From the NCBI RefSeq assembly GCF_043641555.1, contig NZ_JBHZRJ010000001.1:496001-560000 (forward strand): 64,000 bases of DNA. The letters are read 5' to 3'. This DNA is from Saccharospirillum alexandrii_A. Lineage in GTDB: Bacteria > Pseudomonadota > Gammaproteobacteria > Pseudomonadales > Natronospirillaceae. Below, one piece after another: positions 51,944-61,008 of this stretch (position 1 is the stretch's first letter; the number at the start of each line of letters is the position of its first letter). Both the position numbers and the translations under genes were made by a program. The notes beneath the pieces were generated by a model. The model was given only the letters and a program-made list of their open reading frames with translations. It made no database searches and was not told where the DNA came from.

Positions 51944-52386
51944 TTGACCAAGGTAATAGAGCTCGATGAACGTTATTCTGAAGCGCTTGCGGCGTTGAAT
52001 GAGCAGTTAATATCGGATGAGGGTCACAGCAACTCTATGAATGGCCAGGAGTTGACTGTTCGGATTCGCCAGTGGCTTCGGCAAGATTATCGATGTTGCG
52101 GTATTATCAGAAGCGGTCTACCAATTGCCTATGCATTGTATCGAAATGACGGTGATTGCTTCTATCTTCGGCAGCTATTCACGGCTCGTGCCTACCGAAA
52201 TCAGGGGTTGGCTTCTGAACTACTGAGGTATTTTAAAGTGAAAGTTTTATAGGTGAACCCGTTAGATAGGAAGTTTTAGTGGATGACGGTCGGTCTTTTG
52301 ATTTTTACTGTAAGCACGGATTTAAAGGTTGTTCCCATACAATAAGTTCTTTGTTAAATGGAAGGCGAGGAGGCGGTTTGCAGTAG
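51944..52386 (+). pseudogene. Decayed GNAT acetyltransferase (frameshift and internal stop)
   Basis: The first 102 codons encode a normal GNAT N-terminal half ending FYLRQLFTARAYRNQGLASELLRYFKVKVL, then TAG at 52250..52252. The expected C-terminal half continues in another frame: after an in-frame TAG at 52267, EVLVDDGRSFDFYCKHGFKGC follows and stops at 52386. The FYCKHGFK motif is the usual GNAT ending. At least one frameshift near 52240 and one nonsense change have inactivated it. Confidence 0.75.
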
Positions 52387-52549
52387 CGTAGACTGTGAAT
52401 CATGAGTACGATTGGTTGTGTGTTTAACCAGGTTTTAAGCCCTGATTTAAGAGAGTATATTGATCGGAGACATGCTCTCGTCAGACGTATAAAAAGCTTT
52501 GGGATATAGTAGTTAACGCTACTTTGCTTGATATTTAAGGTGGTCTTTT

Positions 52550-53047
52550 TTGTCGATATCGCTAGTGCCTGCAGAACATTACCAGTATGTAGAAAACCTG
52601 TTTCAGTACTATCTGTACGATATGTCTGAGTATATGGGGTGGCCACCAGACAAAGACGGTACCTACAAGATAGATAAGTCGCTCACCAATCTGGCCGAGT
52701 ACTGGTCCACGCCAGAGCACTATCCTTATTTGATCATGGTTGATAACGAAGTGGCGGGTTTTTCTTTGATCAGAAGATACCCTGGCAGCACAGATACTTT
52801 TGATATTGGCCAGTTCTTTGTGCTGAGAAAGTTTAAGGGTGCTGGGGTTGGCCGCTCTGCATTTAACATGACAGTTGCCATGCAGCCTGGAAAGTGGGTT
52901 ACCAGAGTGCTTGCTGGGAATCAGAGTGCTTATACATTCTGGGAAAAGGTGATATCGGAAGTGGCGGTGGAAGAGCCGACTGTCAAACGGGAACTTTACC
53001 GTGCGACAGATATGCACTTTTTCTACTATGAAGTACGGCCCTGTTAA
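52550..53047 (+). CDS. GNAT family N-acetyltransferase
   Basis: The 165-residue protein starts at TTG 52550, with AAGGTGG nine bases upstream, and reads SLVPAEHYQYVENLFQYYLYDMSEY, a pattern of the 'tyrosine-rich' GNAT subgroup. FDIGQFFVLRKFKGAGVGRSAFNMTV is the acetyl-CoA loop (KGAGVG), and the C-terminal SAYTFWEKVI matches GNAT strand 7. Its substrate is unknown. It stands after a 160-base AT-rich gap following the pseudogene. Confidence 0.8.
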   Translation: MSISLVPAEHYQYVENLFQYYLYDMSEYMGWPPDKDGTYKIDKSLTNLAEYWSTPEHYPYLIMVDNEVAGFSLIRRYPGSTDTFDIGQFFVLRKFKGAGVGRSAFNMTVAMQPGKWVTRVLAGNQSAYTFWEKVISEVAVEEPTVKRELYRATDMHFFYYEVRPC

Positions 53048-53104
53048 GCATGAATAGCGGCGGTCTTCGAAATAAATTAGAACGCTATAAATGAGTGGGG
53101 TTTT

Positions 53105-53614
53105 ATGGACATACCGGTCATCGAAACTGAACGGCTGCGTCTTAGGGGTATATCTGCTGAAGATCTGGACGATTTCGCAGAAATGAACGCGAGTCCCGAC
53201 TTTGCAAAATACTTTGGTACGGGTGAGCCTCTATCGCGCTGGGAGAGCTGGAACGTTTTAACGATGCTGGCTGGACACTGGATGGTACGGCAATTCGGGT
53301 TTTGGTTTGTGGAGGAAAAGGAAACCAGGCGTTTCGTCGGCAGGGTAGGTATCTGGTATCCGGATGGTTGGCCAGGCATTGAGATCGGCTGGGGCATCTC
53401 TCCCAAGTTCTGGGGGAAGGGTTATGCGACTGAAGCAGCCCGGGCCTCAAGAGATTGGGCCTTTCAGGCCCTTGATCTGGACGAGTTGATTAGCGTGATT
53501 CACCCGGAGAATGAGGCGTCCAAGAGAGTGGCTATGCGGATTGGCGAGTCCTTCAGGGAAACATTGACGGTGAATGGGAAAAGATCCGATATTTACTCGA
53601 TGTCCCGTTCCTAG
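53105..53614 (+). CDS. RimJ/RimL-type N-acetyltransferase
   Basis: The 169-residue protein is of the RimJ/RimL group: VIETERLRLRGISAEDLDDFAEMN, IEIGWGISPKFWGKGYATEAARASRDWAF with the loop GKGYAT, and ISVIHPENEASKRVAMRIGESF near the C-terminus. Members acetylate ribosomal protein N-termini, antibiotics or small amines. It is the last gene of the acetyltransferase array. GC content is closer to the genome than its predecessors'. Confidence 0.85.
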   Translation: MDIPVIETERLRLRGISAEDLDDFAEMNASPDFAKYFGTGEPLSRWESWNVLTMLAGHWMVRQFGFWFVEEKETRRFVGRVGIWYPDGWPGIEIGWGISPKFWGKGYATEAARASRDWAFQALDLDELISVIHPENEASKRVAMRIGESFRETLTVNGKRSDIYSMSRS

Positions 53615-53795
53615 CAGGGCTGTCGATACTCCGAAGGCCCGTGATCGTTTTAAGGCATTTCCGCAGTAGAATAATTGATCTGTTTGGTCGATATCGCTAA
53701 AACAAATAGCATTTTTGCTTAATTGCATGCTTGTCATGTGGCCTATGAACACATCGGGGGCCCACGGTGCCTGGCTTGCAGCGCCGAATGCCTGG

Positions 53796-53812
53796 TTGGC
53801 ACATCTCTCGCT
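53796..53812 (+). promoter_or_regulatory. Sigma-54-like promoter upstream of the DUF2807 gene
   Basis: TTGGCAC, five bases, TCGCT keeps the -24 GG and -12 GC spacing (GC at 53810..53811). A start near 53823 would give a leader of about 28 bases ahead of 53851. It has the same TCGC deviation as the 45471 site; chance is not excluded. Confidence 0.4.
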
Positions 53813-53850
53813 ATGGCAACGCCACCAATCACAATAGTAAGGAAATCGAT

Positions 53851-54570
53851 ATGCAGGTCAGGAATAGCCGGTGGGCCCTCTGGGCCGCCTTTGCAAGCTT
53901 TGCACTGGTGGGCTGCGCCTACAACAATACAGTACGCGGAGAGGGGGAGGTGGTTGTCACGGAAATAGCCCTGGGTGATGTGTTGCATGTCGACATCGGT
54001 GGCCGGTCGACTGTCACCTTGCACCAGTCTGAGCGCAATGAACTGGTGGTTCACGCTCAGCAGAACGTGCTTGATGAGCTGTACATTAACCTGACCGGTA
54101 CCAGGCTGGAAATACGACCACGCCGGGGTGTGACGATCTCCTCTCGCTCACCGCTCAGCTACGATCTCTACCTCAGCCAGCTTGAAAGGCTGGACCTGAG
54201 TGGCAGCTCTCACTTGGTTTCCGATGGCTTTCAGACGCCCAGGCTGAGGCTTGATATCGCCGGCAGTGCAGACATCGACATGGTATTGACGGTCGATGAA
54301 CTGGAGCTCGATACAGCGGGCAGTGTGGATGCTCTTCTGGCTGGCCGGGCCGATCGGTTCTCGATCGACTCTTCAGGGTCGGCCGATATTGACGCCCAGG
54401 CATTAGTTGCCCGGGACGTTGCTATCGATTCGGCCGGCAGTGCCTCGGTAAGGGTCTGGGCAGAGGATGCCTTGCGGGTGGATGCGGCCGGAGCCGCCAG
54501 TATTCGATACCGGGGCCGGCCCGTTATACATCAGGATCTGGCCGGGTCGGCGTCTGTTAACCCCCTTTAG
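53851..54570 (+). CDS. DUF2807 lipoprotein (head-GIN beta-helix domain)
   Basis: The 239-residue protein has a lipobox signal (ALWAAFASFALVGC, Cys22) and then a repeated beta-helix-like DUF2807 region: RLDLSGSSHLVSDG, DIAGSADIDMVL, DTAGSVDALLAG, DSSGSADIDAQ, DSAGSASVRVW, DAAGAASIRYRG. Each repeat has the xD-[ST]/A-GSA-S/D turn of about 20 residues. It would be an envelope lipoprotein; function is unknown. The ATG follows AAGGA. It overlaps the convergent cvfB gene by 14 bases. Confidence 0.82.
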   Translation: MQVRNSRWALWAAFASFALVGCAYNNTVRGEGEVVVTEIALGDVLHVDIGGRSTVTLHQSERNELVVHAQQNVLDELYINLTGTRLEIRPRRGVTISSRSPLSYDLYLSQLERLDLSGSSHLVSDGFQTPRLRLDIAGSADIDMVLTVDELELDTAGSVDALLAGRADRFSIDSSGSADIDAQALVARDVAIDSAGSASVRVWAEDALRVDAAGAASIRYRGRPVIHQDLAGSASVNPL

Positions 54571-55420
54571 AATTGCTTGGAGACCGGTCGTCCTGCAACA
54601 GTATTCGATGGGTCTCCTGGGTTATTTTTCCCTGCTTGAGCAGGCGCCCAATGGCTTTCTTGAAATTGCCCTTGCTGACCTGAAAAGCCGAGTAGATGGC
54701 TTCCGGGGTGGAGCGATCCGACAGTTCCAGAACGCCGCCGTTATCAGTCAGCTTTTTCAGAATCCGGTCGGCAATGTCTACCCGCGCTTCATGGCCTTGC
54801 AGCTGCAGCATCAGGTCTATCTTATGGTCGTCGCGAACGGTTTTTACATAGCCTTTTATGCGCTGGCCAATGCTCAGTGGCTGCAGTACATCTTCGTTAA
54901 ACACCATACCGAGATAGCGCTGATCGACCACGGCGCGGTAACCCAGATCTGTGCGTCCGGCGATCAGCAGGTCGACCGGGTCGTTGACCCGGTAGGCGTC
55001 GGTTTCCTCAGCCAGAAAATTGCTCAGCTTGGCACTGCCGGTAATGCGTTGCGTGAGATTGTCGACAAACAGATAGACCACGTGTTTCTGGCCCGCTTCC
55101 ATCGGTTTGCGTTGTTCGCCAAACGGCACCAGCAGATCCTTGGGTAAACCCCAGTCGAGAAAGGCACCAAAGGCCGTGAGTTCCTTGACTTCAAGCAGTG
55201 CGCACTGGCCAACTTCAGCTTTTGGCCTGATGCGCGTGGCGATCAACCGGTCTTCAGAATCGAGATAGATAAAGGCGTTGATGAAATCGCCTTCGTGAAT
55301 GGGCTCGGGGCATTGTTTTTTAGGCAGCAAAATGGTGCCAAGATTCTCGCCATCGAGAAAGGCGCCAAAGTCGGTAAGGGAAACGACTTCCATCGAGTTG
55401 AAGGTGCCAATTTGTGCCAT
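54557..55420 (-). CDS. cvfB: S1-domain RNA-binding protein CvfB
   Basis: The 287-residue protein contains consecutive S1-like OB folds (MEVVSLTDFGAFLDGENLGTILLPK, LLEVKELTAFGAFLDWGLPKDLLVP, and SIGQRIKGYVKTVRDDHKIDLMLQ) and ends in a winged-helix (NGGVLELSDRSTPEAIYSAFQVSKGNFKKAIGRLLKQGKI). This is the architecture of CvfB, an RNA-binding protein that affects virulence factor expression in staphylococci and is widespread in gammaproteobacteria. The start at 55420 (MAQIGTFNSMEV) fits homologues. It is downstream of gnd. Confidence 0.92.
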   Translation of the reverse strand: MAQIGTFNSMEVVSLTDFGAFLDGENLGTILLPKKQCPEPIHEGDFINAFIYLDSEDRLIATRIRPKAEVGQCALLEVKELTAFGAFLDWGLPKDLLVPFGEQRKPMEAGQKHVVYLFVDNLTQRITGSAKLSNFLAEETDAYRVNDPVDLLIAGRTDLGYRAVVDQRYLGMVFNEDVLQPLSIGQRIKGYVKTVRDDHKIDLMLQLQGHEARVDIADRILKKLTDNGGVLELSDRSTPEAIYSAFQVSKGNFKKAIGRLLKQGKITQETHRILLQDDRSPSNSKGG

Positions 55421-55463
55421 AGTCGGGGTGCCTTGCGTGAAGCGTTTGGAGGGAAGTGTAGCG

Positions 55464-55506
55464 GGATGTTGCGCCGACACGCTACTGCGCGTCAGCAGCA
55501 ACATCC
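55464..55506 (-). terminator. Long hairpin between gnd and cvfB
   Basis: GGATGTTGC (55464..55472) pairs perfectly with GCAACATCC (55498..55506), and the inner parts CGACACGC and GCGCGTCA also pair mostly, leaving a TACT-type loop. It starts 8 bases after the gnd stop on the minus strand and may terminate or attenuate transcription into cvfB. Confidence 0.5.
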
Positions 55507-55513
55507 TGAAAAG

Positions 55514-56884
<1,371 letters not shown>

Positions 56885-56997
56885 CAGGTCACTCCTTGTC
56901 GGCGGACACATCCGCAGTAATGTGAGTCTGTAGGGTAATAAGGGCAATTCTTAATAATGCAATCAGGAAGGGCTACCCCGTCAACCTGAGAAGCGCT

Positions 56998-57921
56998 TCA
57001 GAATAGCGCGGTATTGGCGGCCAGAACCAGCCAGGCGGGCATCACCAGAAAGGCCATCAGCGTTTGCAGGGTAATGATGTTGGCCATGAGGTTGGCATTG
57101 CCGCCCATCTGGCGCGCCAGAATGAAGGCAGAACTGGCCGTGGGTAAGGTGCCCAGAATCAGCAGTACCGACACGCCCAGTGCATTCACGCCTAACAGAG
57201 TCGCCAGTGCGACCAGTGCCAGCGGCAACAGGGCGAATTTCACCAGGCTGGCCAGTAGAACGGGTTTTACATCGGCACTGATCGTGCTCAGGTTCAGTGC
57301 CGCGCCGACAGCCAGCAGGCCCAGTGGCAAGGCCGTGGAGCCGAGCAGGCGAGCGGTGTCGGCCGTCCAGCCCGGCAGGCCGATGCCACTCAGGTTCAGC
57401 GCAACGCCGGCCAGGCAGCCGAGAATAAGGGGGTTGCTGAGCAGGGCACGTACGATGCCCCGGGCCGATACTTGCGAGCCTGTGCCGGTCAGCGCGAAAG
57501 TGAGCACGCACAATACATTCACAGAGGGAATCATCACCGCCATGGCCATGGCGGCAATCACCAGACCCGGCTCGCCATACAGCGCGCTGACGACCGCCAG
57601 GCCGATGTAGGTATTGAACCGAACCGCTCCCTGGTACACCGAAGTCAGGTCTGGCCCGTTTTTGGCCAGCCAGCGTTGCAGCAGAAAGAAGAGCAGGCTG
57701 ATCAGTAGTAGGGCCGAACAGATGGTGAGTGCCAGTTGACCGAAAGTGCGCAGGTTAAAATCGGCCAGTGCCAGCCGGTGAACCAGCAGTGCAGGAAACA
57801 ACACGGTGTAGGTCAGGCGTTCAATGCCAGGCCAGGTGGCGGCTGGCGGCAGGTCCCAATGTCGCAGCGCGACGCCCAGCAGAATCAGCAAAAAGACGGG
57901 CCCGAGCGCGTTGGCAATCAT
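56998..57921 (-). CDS. AEC-family (auxin efflux carrier type) transporter
   Basis: The 307-residue protein has about ten spans: IANALGPVFLLILLGVALRHW, IERLTYTVLFPALLVHRLA, VRFNTYIGLAVVSALYG, LSNPLILGCLAGVALNL and LPTASSAFILARQMGGN. These are the standard AEC motifs, including TYTVLFPALL. It would export or import small organic acids. The start at 57921 follows GGAA. It is a separate unit upstream of gnd. Confidence 0.88.
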   Translation of the reverse strand: MIANALGPVFLLILLGVALRHWDLPPAATWPGIERLTYTVLFPALLVHRLALADFNLRTFGQLALTICSALLLISLLFFLLQRWLAKNGPDLTSVYQGAVRFNTYIGLAVVSALYGEPGLVIAAMAMAVMIPSVNVLCVLTFALTGTGSQVSARGIVRALLSNPLILGCLAGVALNLSGIGLPGWTADTARLLGSTALPLGLLAVGAALNLSTISADVKPVLLASLVKFALLPLALVALATLLGVNALGVSVLLILGTLPTASSAFILARQMGGNANLMANIITLQTLMAFLVMPAWLVLAANTALF

Positions 57922-58056
57922 TCCGTGTTCCAGTTGGTAAAGCCCGCATTTAACCCTTTGGAGCACCCGGCTGTAAAGAGACGACAAAAGCACTGTTCGA
58001 ACGTGAGAAATCTGGATACACTGTATTTATTCCGGGTAAAAATAAAAGGGAACTCT

Positions 58057-58647
58057 ATGAAAGTCATCGCATTCAATGGAAACCTCAAGGTCGCCGAAGG
58101 CGAGCCAGAACAGGCATTGCCTGCCATTCGAGCCTTTCTTGAGGCCGACCAGGCTGCTTCGTTGCTGGTGCTGAATCATCAAACGTCCAGAGTCCTGGAG
58201 ATCGACTGGACCCAACCGGATGAACTGATTACCCGCAGCCTGGCCTACCAGGCAGGCGAGGCGCCAGTGCAGCAACGTCAGGGACGGGGGCGACCCAAGC
58301 TGGGCGTACAGTCGCGTGAAGTGTCGCTGTTACCACGCCACTGGGAATGGCTGAACCGCCAGCAGGGCGGTGCATCGGCCGCCTTGCGGCGCATGGTGGA
58401 AGCGGCGCGCAAGTCACCGGTGGTGCAACTGGAAGAGGCATCACTGGCGGTGGACCGTTTTATGCAAACTCTGGCCGGTGACCTGCCCCGCTATGAAGAA
58501 GCGTTGCGCCAGTTTTATCGCCATCAGTACGGCGCCATGTTTACCGAAATGGCCGACTGGCCCGAAGATGTGCAGCGCCACATCAGAGCCCTGGTGGGCG
58601 AAGTGCAACACTGGCGGGAAGCCAATGAACCGGATCGCCGGCATTGA
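58057..58647 (+). CDS. DUF2239 family protein
   Basis: The 196-residue protein matches DUF2239: VIAFNGNLKVAEGEPEQAL at the start, SLLVLNHQTSRVLEIDW, GRGRPKLGVQSREVSLLPRHWEWLNRQQGGASAALRRMVEAAR (the conserved central segment), and RQFYRHQYGAMFTEMADWPEDVQ at the end. The central GRGRPKLGV... resembles an AT-hook/ribbon-helix pattern, so nucleic-acid binding is possible. Function is unknown. AAGGGA precedes the ATG. It is divergent from the AEC gene. Confidence 0.85.
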   Translation: MKVIAFNGNLKVAEGEPEQALPAIRAFLEADQAASLLVLNHQTSRVLEIDWTQPDELITRSLAYQAGEAPVQQRQGRGRPKLGVQSREVSLLPRHWEWLNRQQGGASAALRRMVEAARKSPVVQLEEASLAVDRFMQTLAGDLPRYEEALRQFYRHQYGAMFTEMADWPEDVQRHIRALVGEVQHWREANEPDRRH

Positions 58648-58761
58648 AATTCAATGCAGCCGTTTTAATCAAATAGGGTGAAGATGTTGAACAACTTATT
58701 TTGATGGTTGCCGCCCGGCTCGCAGGGCTATGCTTGGCGCCATAATGATGAGGAGCCAACC

Positions 58762-59577
58762 ATGAATACCGCAACCAACCAGCGGGCACCCGCGGTCTTT
58801 ATTCCACACGGTGGCGGCCCGATGCCGCTGCTGAACGAACCCAGCCAACAAGCCCTTGCCGACTTCCTGCGGCAATTGCCGCAACATTATGAGCGACCGA
58901 AAGCGATACTGGTGATCAGTGCGCACTGGGAAGCGCCGCACCCGACATTGCTGGATGCCGACACACCGCCTTTGCTGTTCGATTACTACGGCTTTCCAGC
59001 TGAAACCTATGACTATCGCTACCCGGTAACCAACCCGGCTGATATCCGCGCCCGGGTGAAGGAATGCCTTGCAAATGCAGGGTTGCCGGTCGATACCGAT
59101 GCAAAGCGTGGCTATGACCATGGTGTCTTCGTGCCGCTGATGCTGATGCACCCACAGGCGGACATTCCGGTGCTGCAGTTGTCGCTGATCGAAGGGCTGG
59201 ACCCCGCAGCGCACATCGCGCTGGGTCAGGCATTGTCTGCCTTGCGCGATGACGGCGTGATGATTCTCGGGTCCGGGTTTTCGTTTCACAACATGAGTGT
59301 GATGCGCAACGGCAACGACCAGGCCAGGGCCATTAACAGCGAGTTTCATGACTGGCTGGCCGAGACCCTAACTCATCCGGAGCTGACGCCAGAGCAGCGC
59401 ATCGCCAAAATGATCGACTGGGATCAGGCTCCAGGAGCCCGGTTCAGCCACCCGCGTGAAGAGCACCTGTTGCCATTGCCTGTGTGCCTGGCAGCAGCCG
59501 GAGGGCATGCCGGTGAGATTTTGTTTGATGACACGGTTCTGGGTTATCGGACGTTCTGTGTGATCTGGCGGGATTGA
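58762..59577 (+). CDS. ygiD: DODA-type class III extradiol dioxygenase
   Basis: The 271-residue protein belongs to the DOPA 4,5-dioxygenase-like group: AVFIPHGGGPMPLL with the first His, VISAHWEAPHPTLL, YDHGVFVPLMLMHPQA and SHPREEHLLPLPVCLAAAGG carry the further metal ligands and active-site His. E. coli YgiD, the nearest well-known relative, has extradiol activity on DOPA. The natural substrate here is unknown; it is not next to the vanillate genes. GAGGAG precedes the ATG at 58762. Confidence 0.87.
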   Translation: MNTATNQRAPAVFIPHGGGPMPLLNEPSQQALADFLRQLPQHYERPKAILVISAHWEAPHPTLLDADTPPLLFDYYGFPAETYDYRYPVTNPADIRARVKECLANAGLPVDTDAKRGYDHGVFVPLMLMHPQADIPVLQLSLIEGLDPAAHIALGQALSALRDDGVMILGSGFSFHNMSVMRNGNDQARAINSEFHDWLAETLTHPELTPEQRIAKMIDWDQAPGARFSHPREEHLLPLPVCLAAAGGHAGEILFDDTVLGYRTFCVIWRD

Positions 59578-59608
59578 CTCTGGCGGCTGCTTAACGCTCC
59601 ATGGGGTT

Positions 59609-59677
59609 CGACAGGCTCGCCCCGAACGGAATGGGGCGTGGGTCTAACCTCACACCCCGCTCCCGCTGAGCCTGTCG
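59609..59677. repeat. REP-like palindrome between convergent genes
   Basis: CGACAGGCTC (59609..59618) pairs perfectly with GAGCCTGTCG (59668..59677), with a second inner pairing CCCCGAACGG...-GGGGCGTG/CACACCCC. It is unrelated in sequence to the 113-bp family. It lies between the ygiD-like and methyltransferase stops and may act as a bidirectional terminator. The GGTTCGACAGGCTC motif is common in proteobacterial intergenic repeats. Confidence 0.7.
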
Positions 59678-59685
59678 GCGAGGTT

Positions 59686-60543
59686 TCAGCCCGGTTTTCT
59701 TAAGACAATGCGCCGGTAGGTTTTGTATCGCTCAAACACCGCCTGGCTGCGATGGCCGCTGAGGTACTTGAACTTCAGCTTGGCCAGTTTCTTGCGAAAT
59801 AACCACTTGACCGACTTCAAAATGAAACCGTGACGTTCACCCAGGTACTGATCGAGCGTGCCCATTGCTGGCCCGATGCGTTCGCGCAACAGCAGGTCGA
59901 GCAGATGAATGTTCGGGCTGGTGTTGGCCGTGATGTCGCTGTTTTCCAGCACTTCCCAATTCGAGGCTTCCAGGTCTTTCACGAATTTGGTGTAAGGGTG
60001 ACCGCCGCCGAAACTCTTGTCGCCGGGTTGCCCATCACCGGTGTGGTCGGTTTTGAAAAAGTCACAGATGACAACGTGGCCGCCGGGTTTGAGCAGGCTG
60101 TTCGCGGCGGCCAGTGCCTTCTGGTAAGGAATGTACTGAAAACTCTCGCTGAACAGAACCGTATCGTACTGGCCCGTCAGCGTATCGACCGGCACATCCT
60201 GCAGGGTGCAACCCCAGACGGTGCTCTTGAGATGACCGGCGGCGACTTTCTCGCGAACCCGGGCTTCCAGGTGCGGCGCGGGAATCACGCCATCGACCTG
60301 ATGACCGCGCTCACTCAGCGCTACCAGCACCTGGCCGGTGCCACACCCCACATCGATGATCCGCTGCGGTCCAGGGCCATGGGCTTCAATGGTTTCTATT
60401 ATCTGTTCGGTATAGCGCAACTGCGCCTGCTTCATGTAGAGCACGGAGATCTCGGGAATGGTGTCGTCCCAGAACCCATAGTGTAAATCTTCCATCCCTG
60501 TTAATTGCTGGCTGAAAACCAGCCCAAATTCTTTGGAGTCCAT
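59686..60543 (-). CDS. Class I SAM-dependent methyltransferase
   Basis: The 285-residue protein has a methyltransferase core: RIIDVGCGTGQVLVALSERG with motif I, QYDTVLFSESFQYI as motif II, and LLKPGGHVVICDFF as motif III. It resembles UbiE/small-molecule methyltransferases of the MPBQ/tocopherol or sterol type (HYGFWDDTIPEIS at the N-terminus). Substrate is unknown. It stands alone, converging on the dioxygenase gene and divergent from the ABC transporter, with palindrome R11 upstream. Confidence 0.8.
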   Translation of the reverse strand: MDSKEFGLVFSQQLTGMEDLHYGFWDDTIPEISVLYMKQAQLRYTEQIIETIEAHGPGPQRIIDVGCGTGQVLVALSERGHQVDGVIPAPHLEARVREKVAAGHLKSTVWGCTLQDVPVDTLTGQYDTVLFSESFQYIPYQKALAAANSLLKPGGHVVICDFFKTDHTGDGQPGDKSFGGGHPYTKFVKDLEASNWEVLENSDITANTSPNIHLLDLLLRERIGPAMGTLDQYLGERHGFILKSVKWLFRKKLAKLKFKYLSGHRSQAVFERYKTYRRIVLRKPG

Positions 60544-60654
60544 GGCGTTGCCGTTTGTTATTAGAGTCGGGTTACCTTATCACGGTCTCTGGGAGCGGTG
60601 AATCAGTGCTGGTAAAAGGTTACTAATTCAGGTTTCTGAAGTTGCACAATGTGA

Positions 60655-60838
60655 GCGTCGGTTGCCGGTGGTGCCTCTGCGGGGTAGTCCGCAACATGGA
60701 CTAAAACGCCGGGAGCGTTTTAGCAAGAGCGCAGCGAGCCCGAAGGGTGAATCCCATGGAGGGGATTCATATCATGCGGTCTAGGCTCCATGGATGGATC
60801 CACGCCGAACCAGCAGAGGCACCACCGGTAGCCGACGC
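60655..60838 (+). repeat. Palindromic element, 184-bp subtype, copy R11
   Basis: The arms GCGTCGGTTGCCGGTGG... and ...CCACCGGTAGCCGACGC enclose GTGCCTCTGCGGGG-type inner arms. The core is in the reference orientation and the 71-bp module (about 60701..60771) replaces the apical loop. The module carries CTAAAACGC/GCGTTTTAG and GAATCCC/GGGGATTC hairpins. The gap 60544..61008 otherwise holds only the transporter promoter. Confidence 0.9.
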
Positions 60839-61008
60839 GGGCCATAGCCAATAAGCGAACTTGGGTGCCCGGTTACAAGAGGTCAAAAAAGTACAGAAAC
60901 TTTCTGTTGGAGTATTGGTGAGTTGTTCGCCTTACTCGTTTAATGGTGTTGTCCGTAACGGGATTCCCGAAATCGCAGACATACAAAAACAACGATAGGT
61001 GAATGACA

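Noticed and set aside
51876..51945. A PDYYCDVEAERM-like peptide resembling the small-protein family motif
   Set aside because: It lies in a shifted frame after a GNAT stop, has no start codon or ribosome-binding site of its own, and the resemblance covers only a few residues.
50700..53110. Integron cassette array with attC sites in the acetyltransferase island
   Set aside because: No convincing paired RYYYAAC/GTTRRRY sites or long attC hairpins were found between the genes, and no integrase is in the window.
59609..59677. A further copy of the 113-bp palindrome family
   Set aside because: It is palindromic but shares neither the CATGGATG apex nor the CCATGGA core or length; it is a different REP-like repeat.
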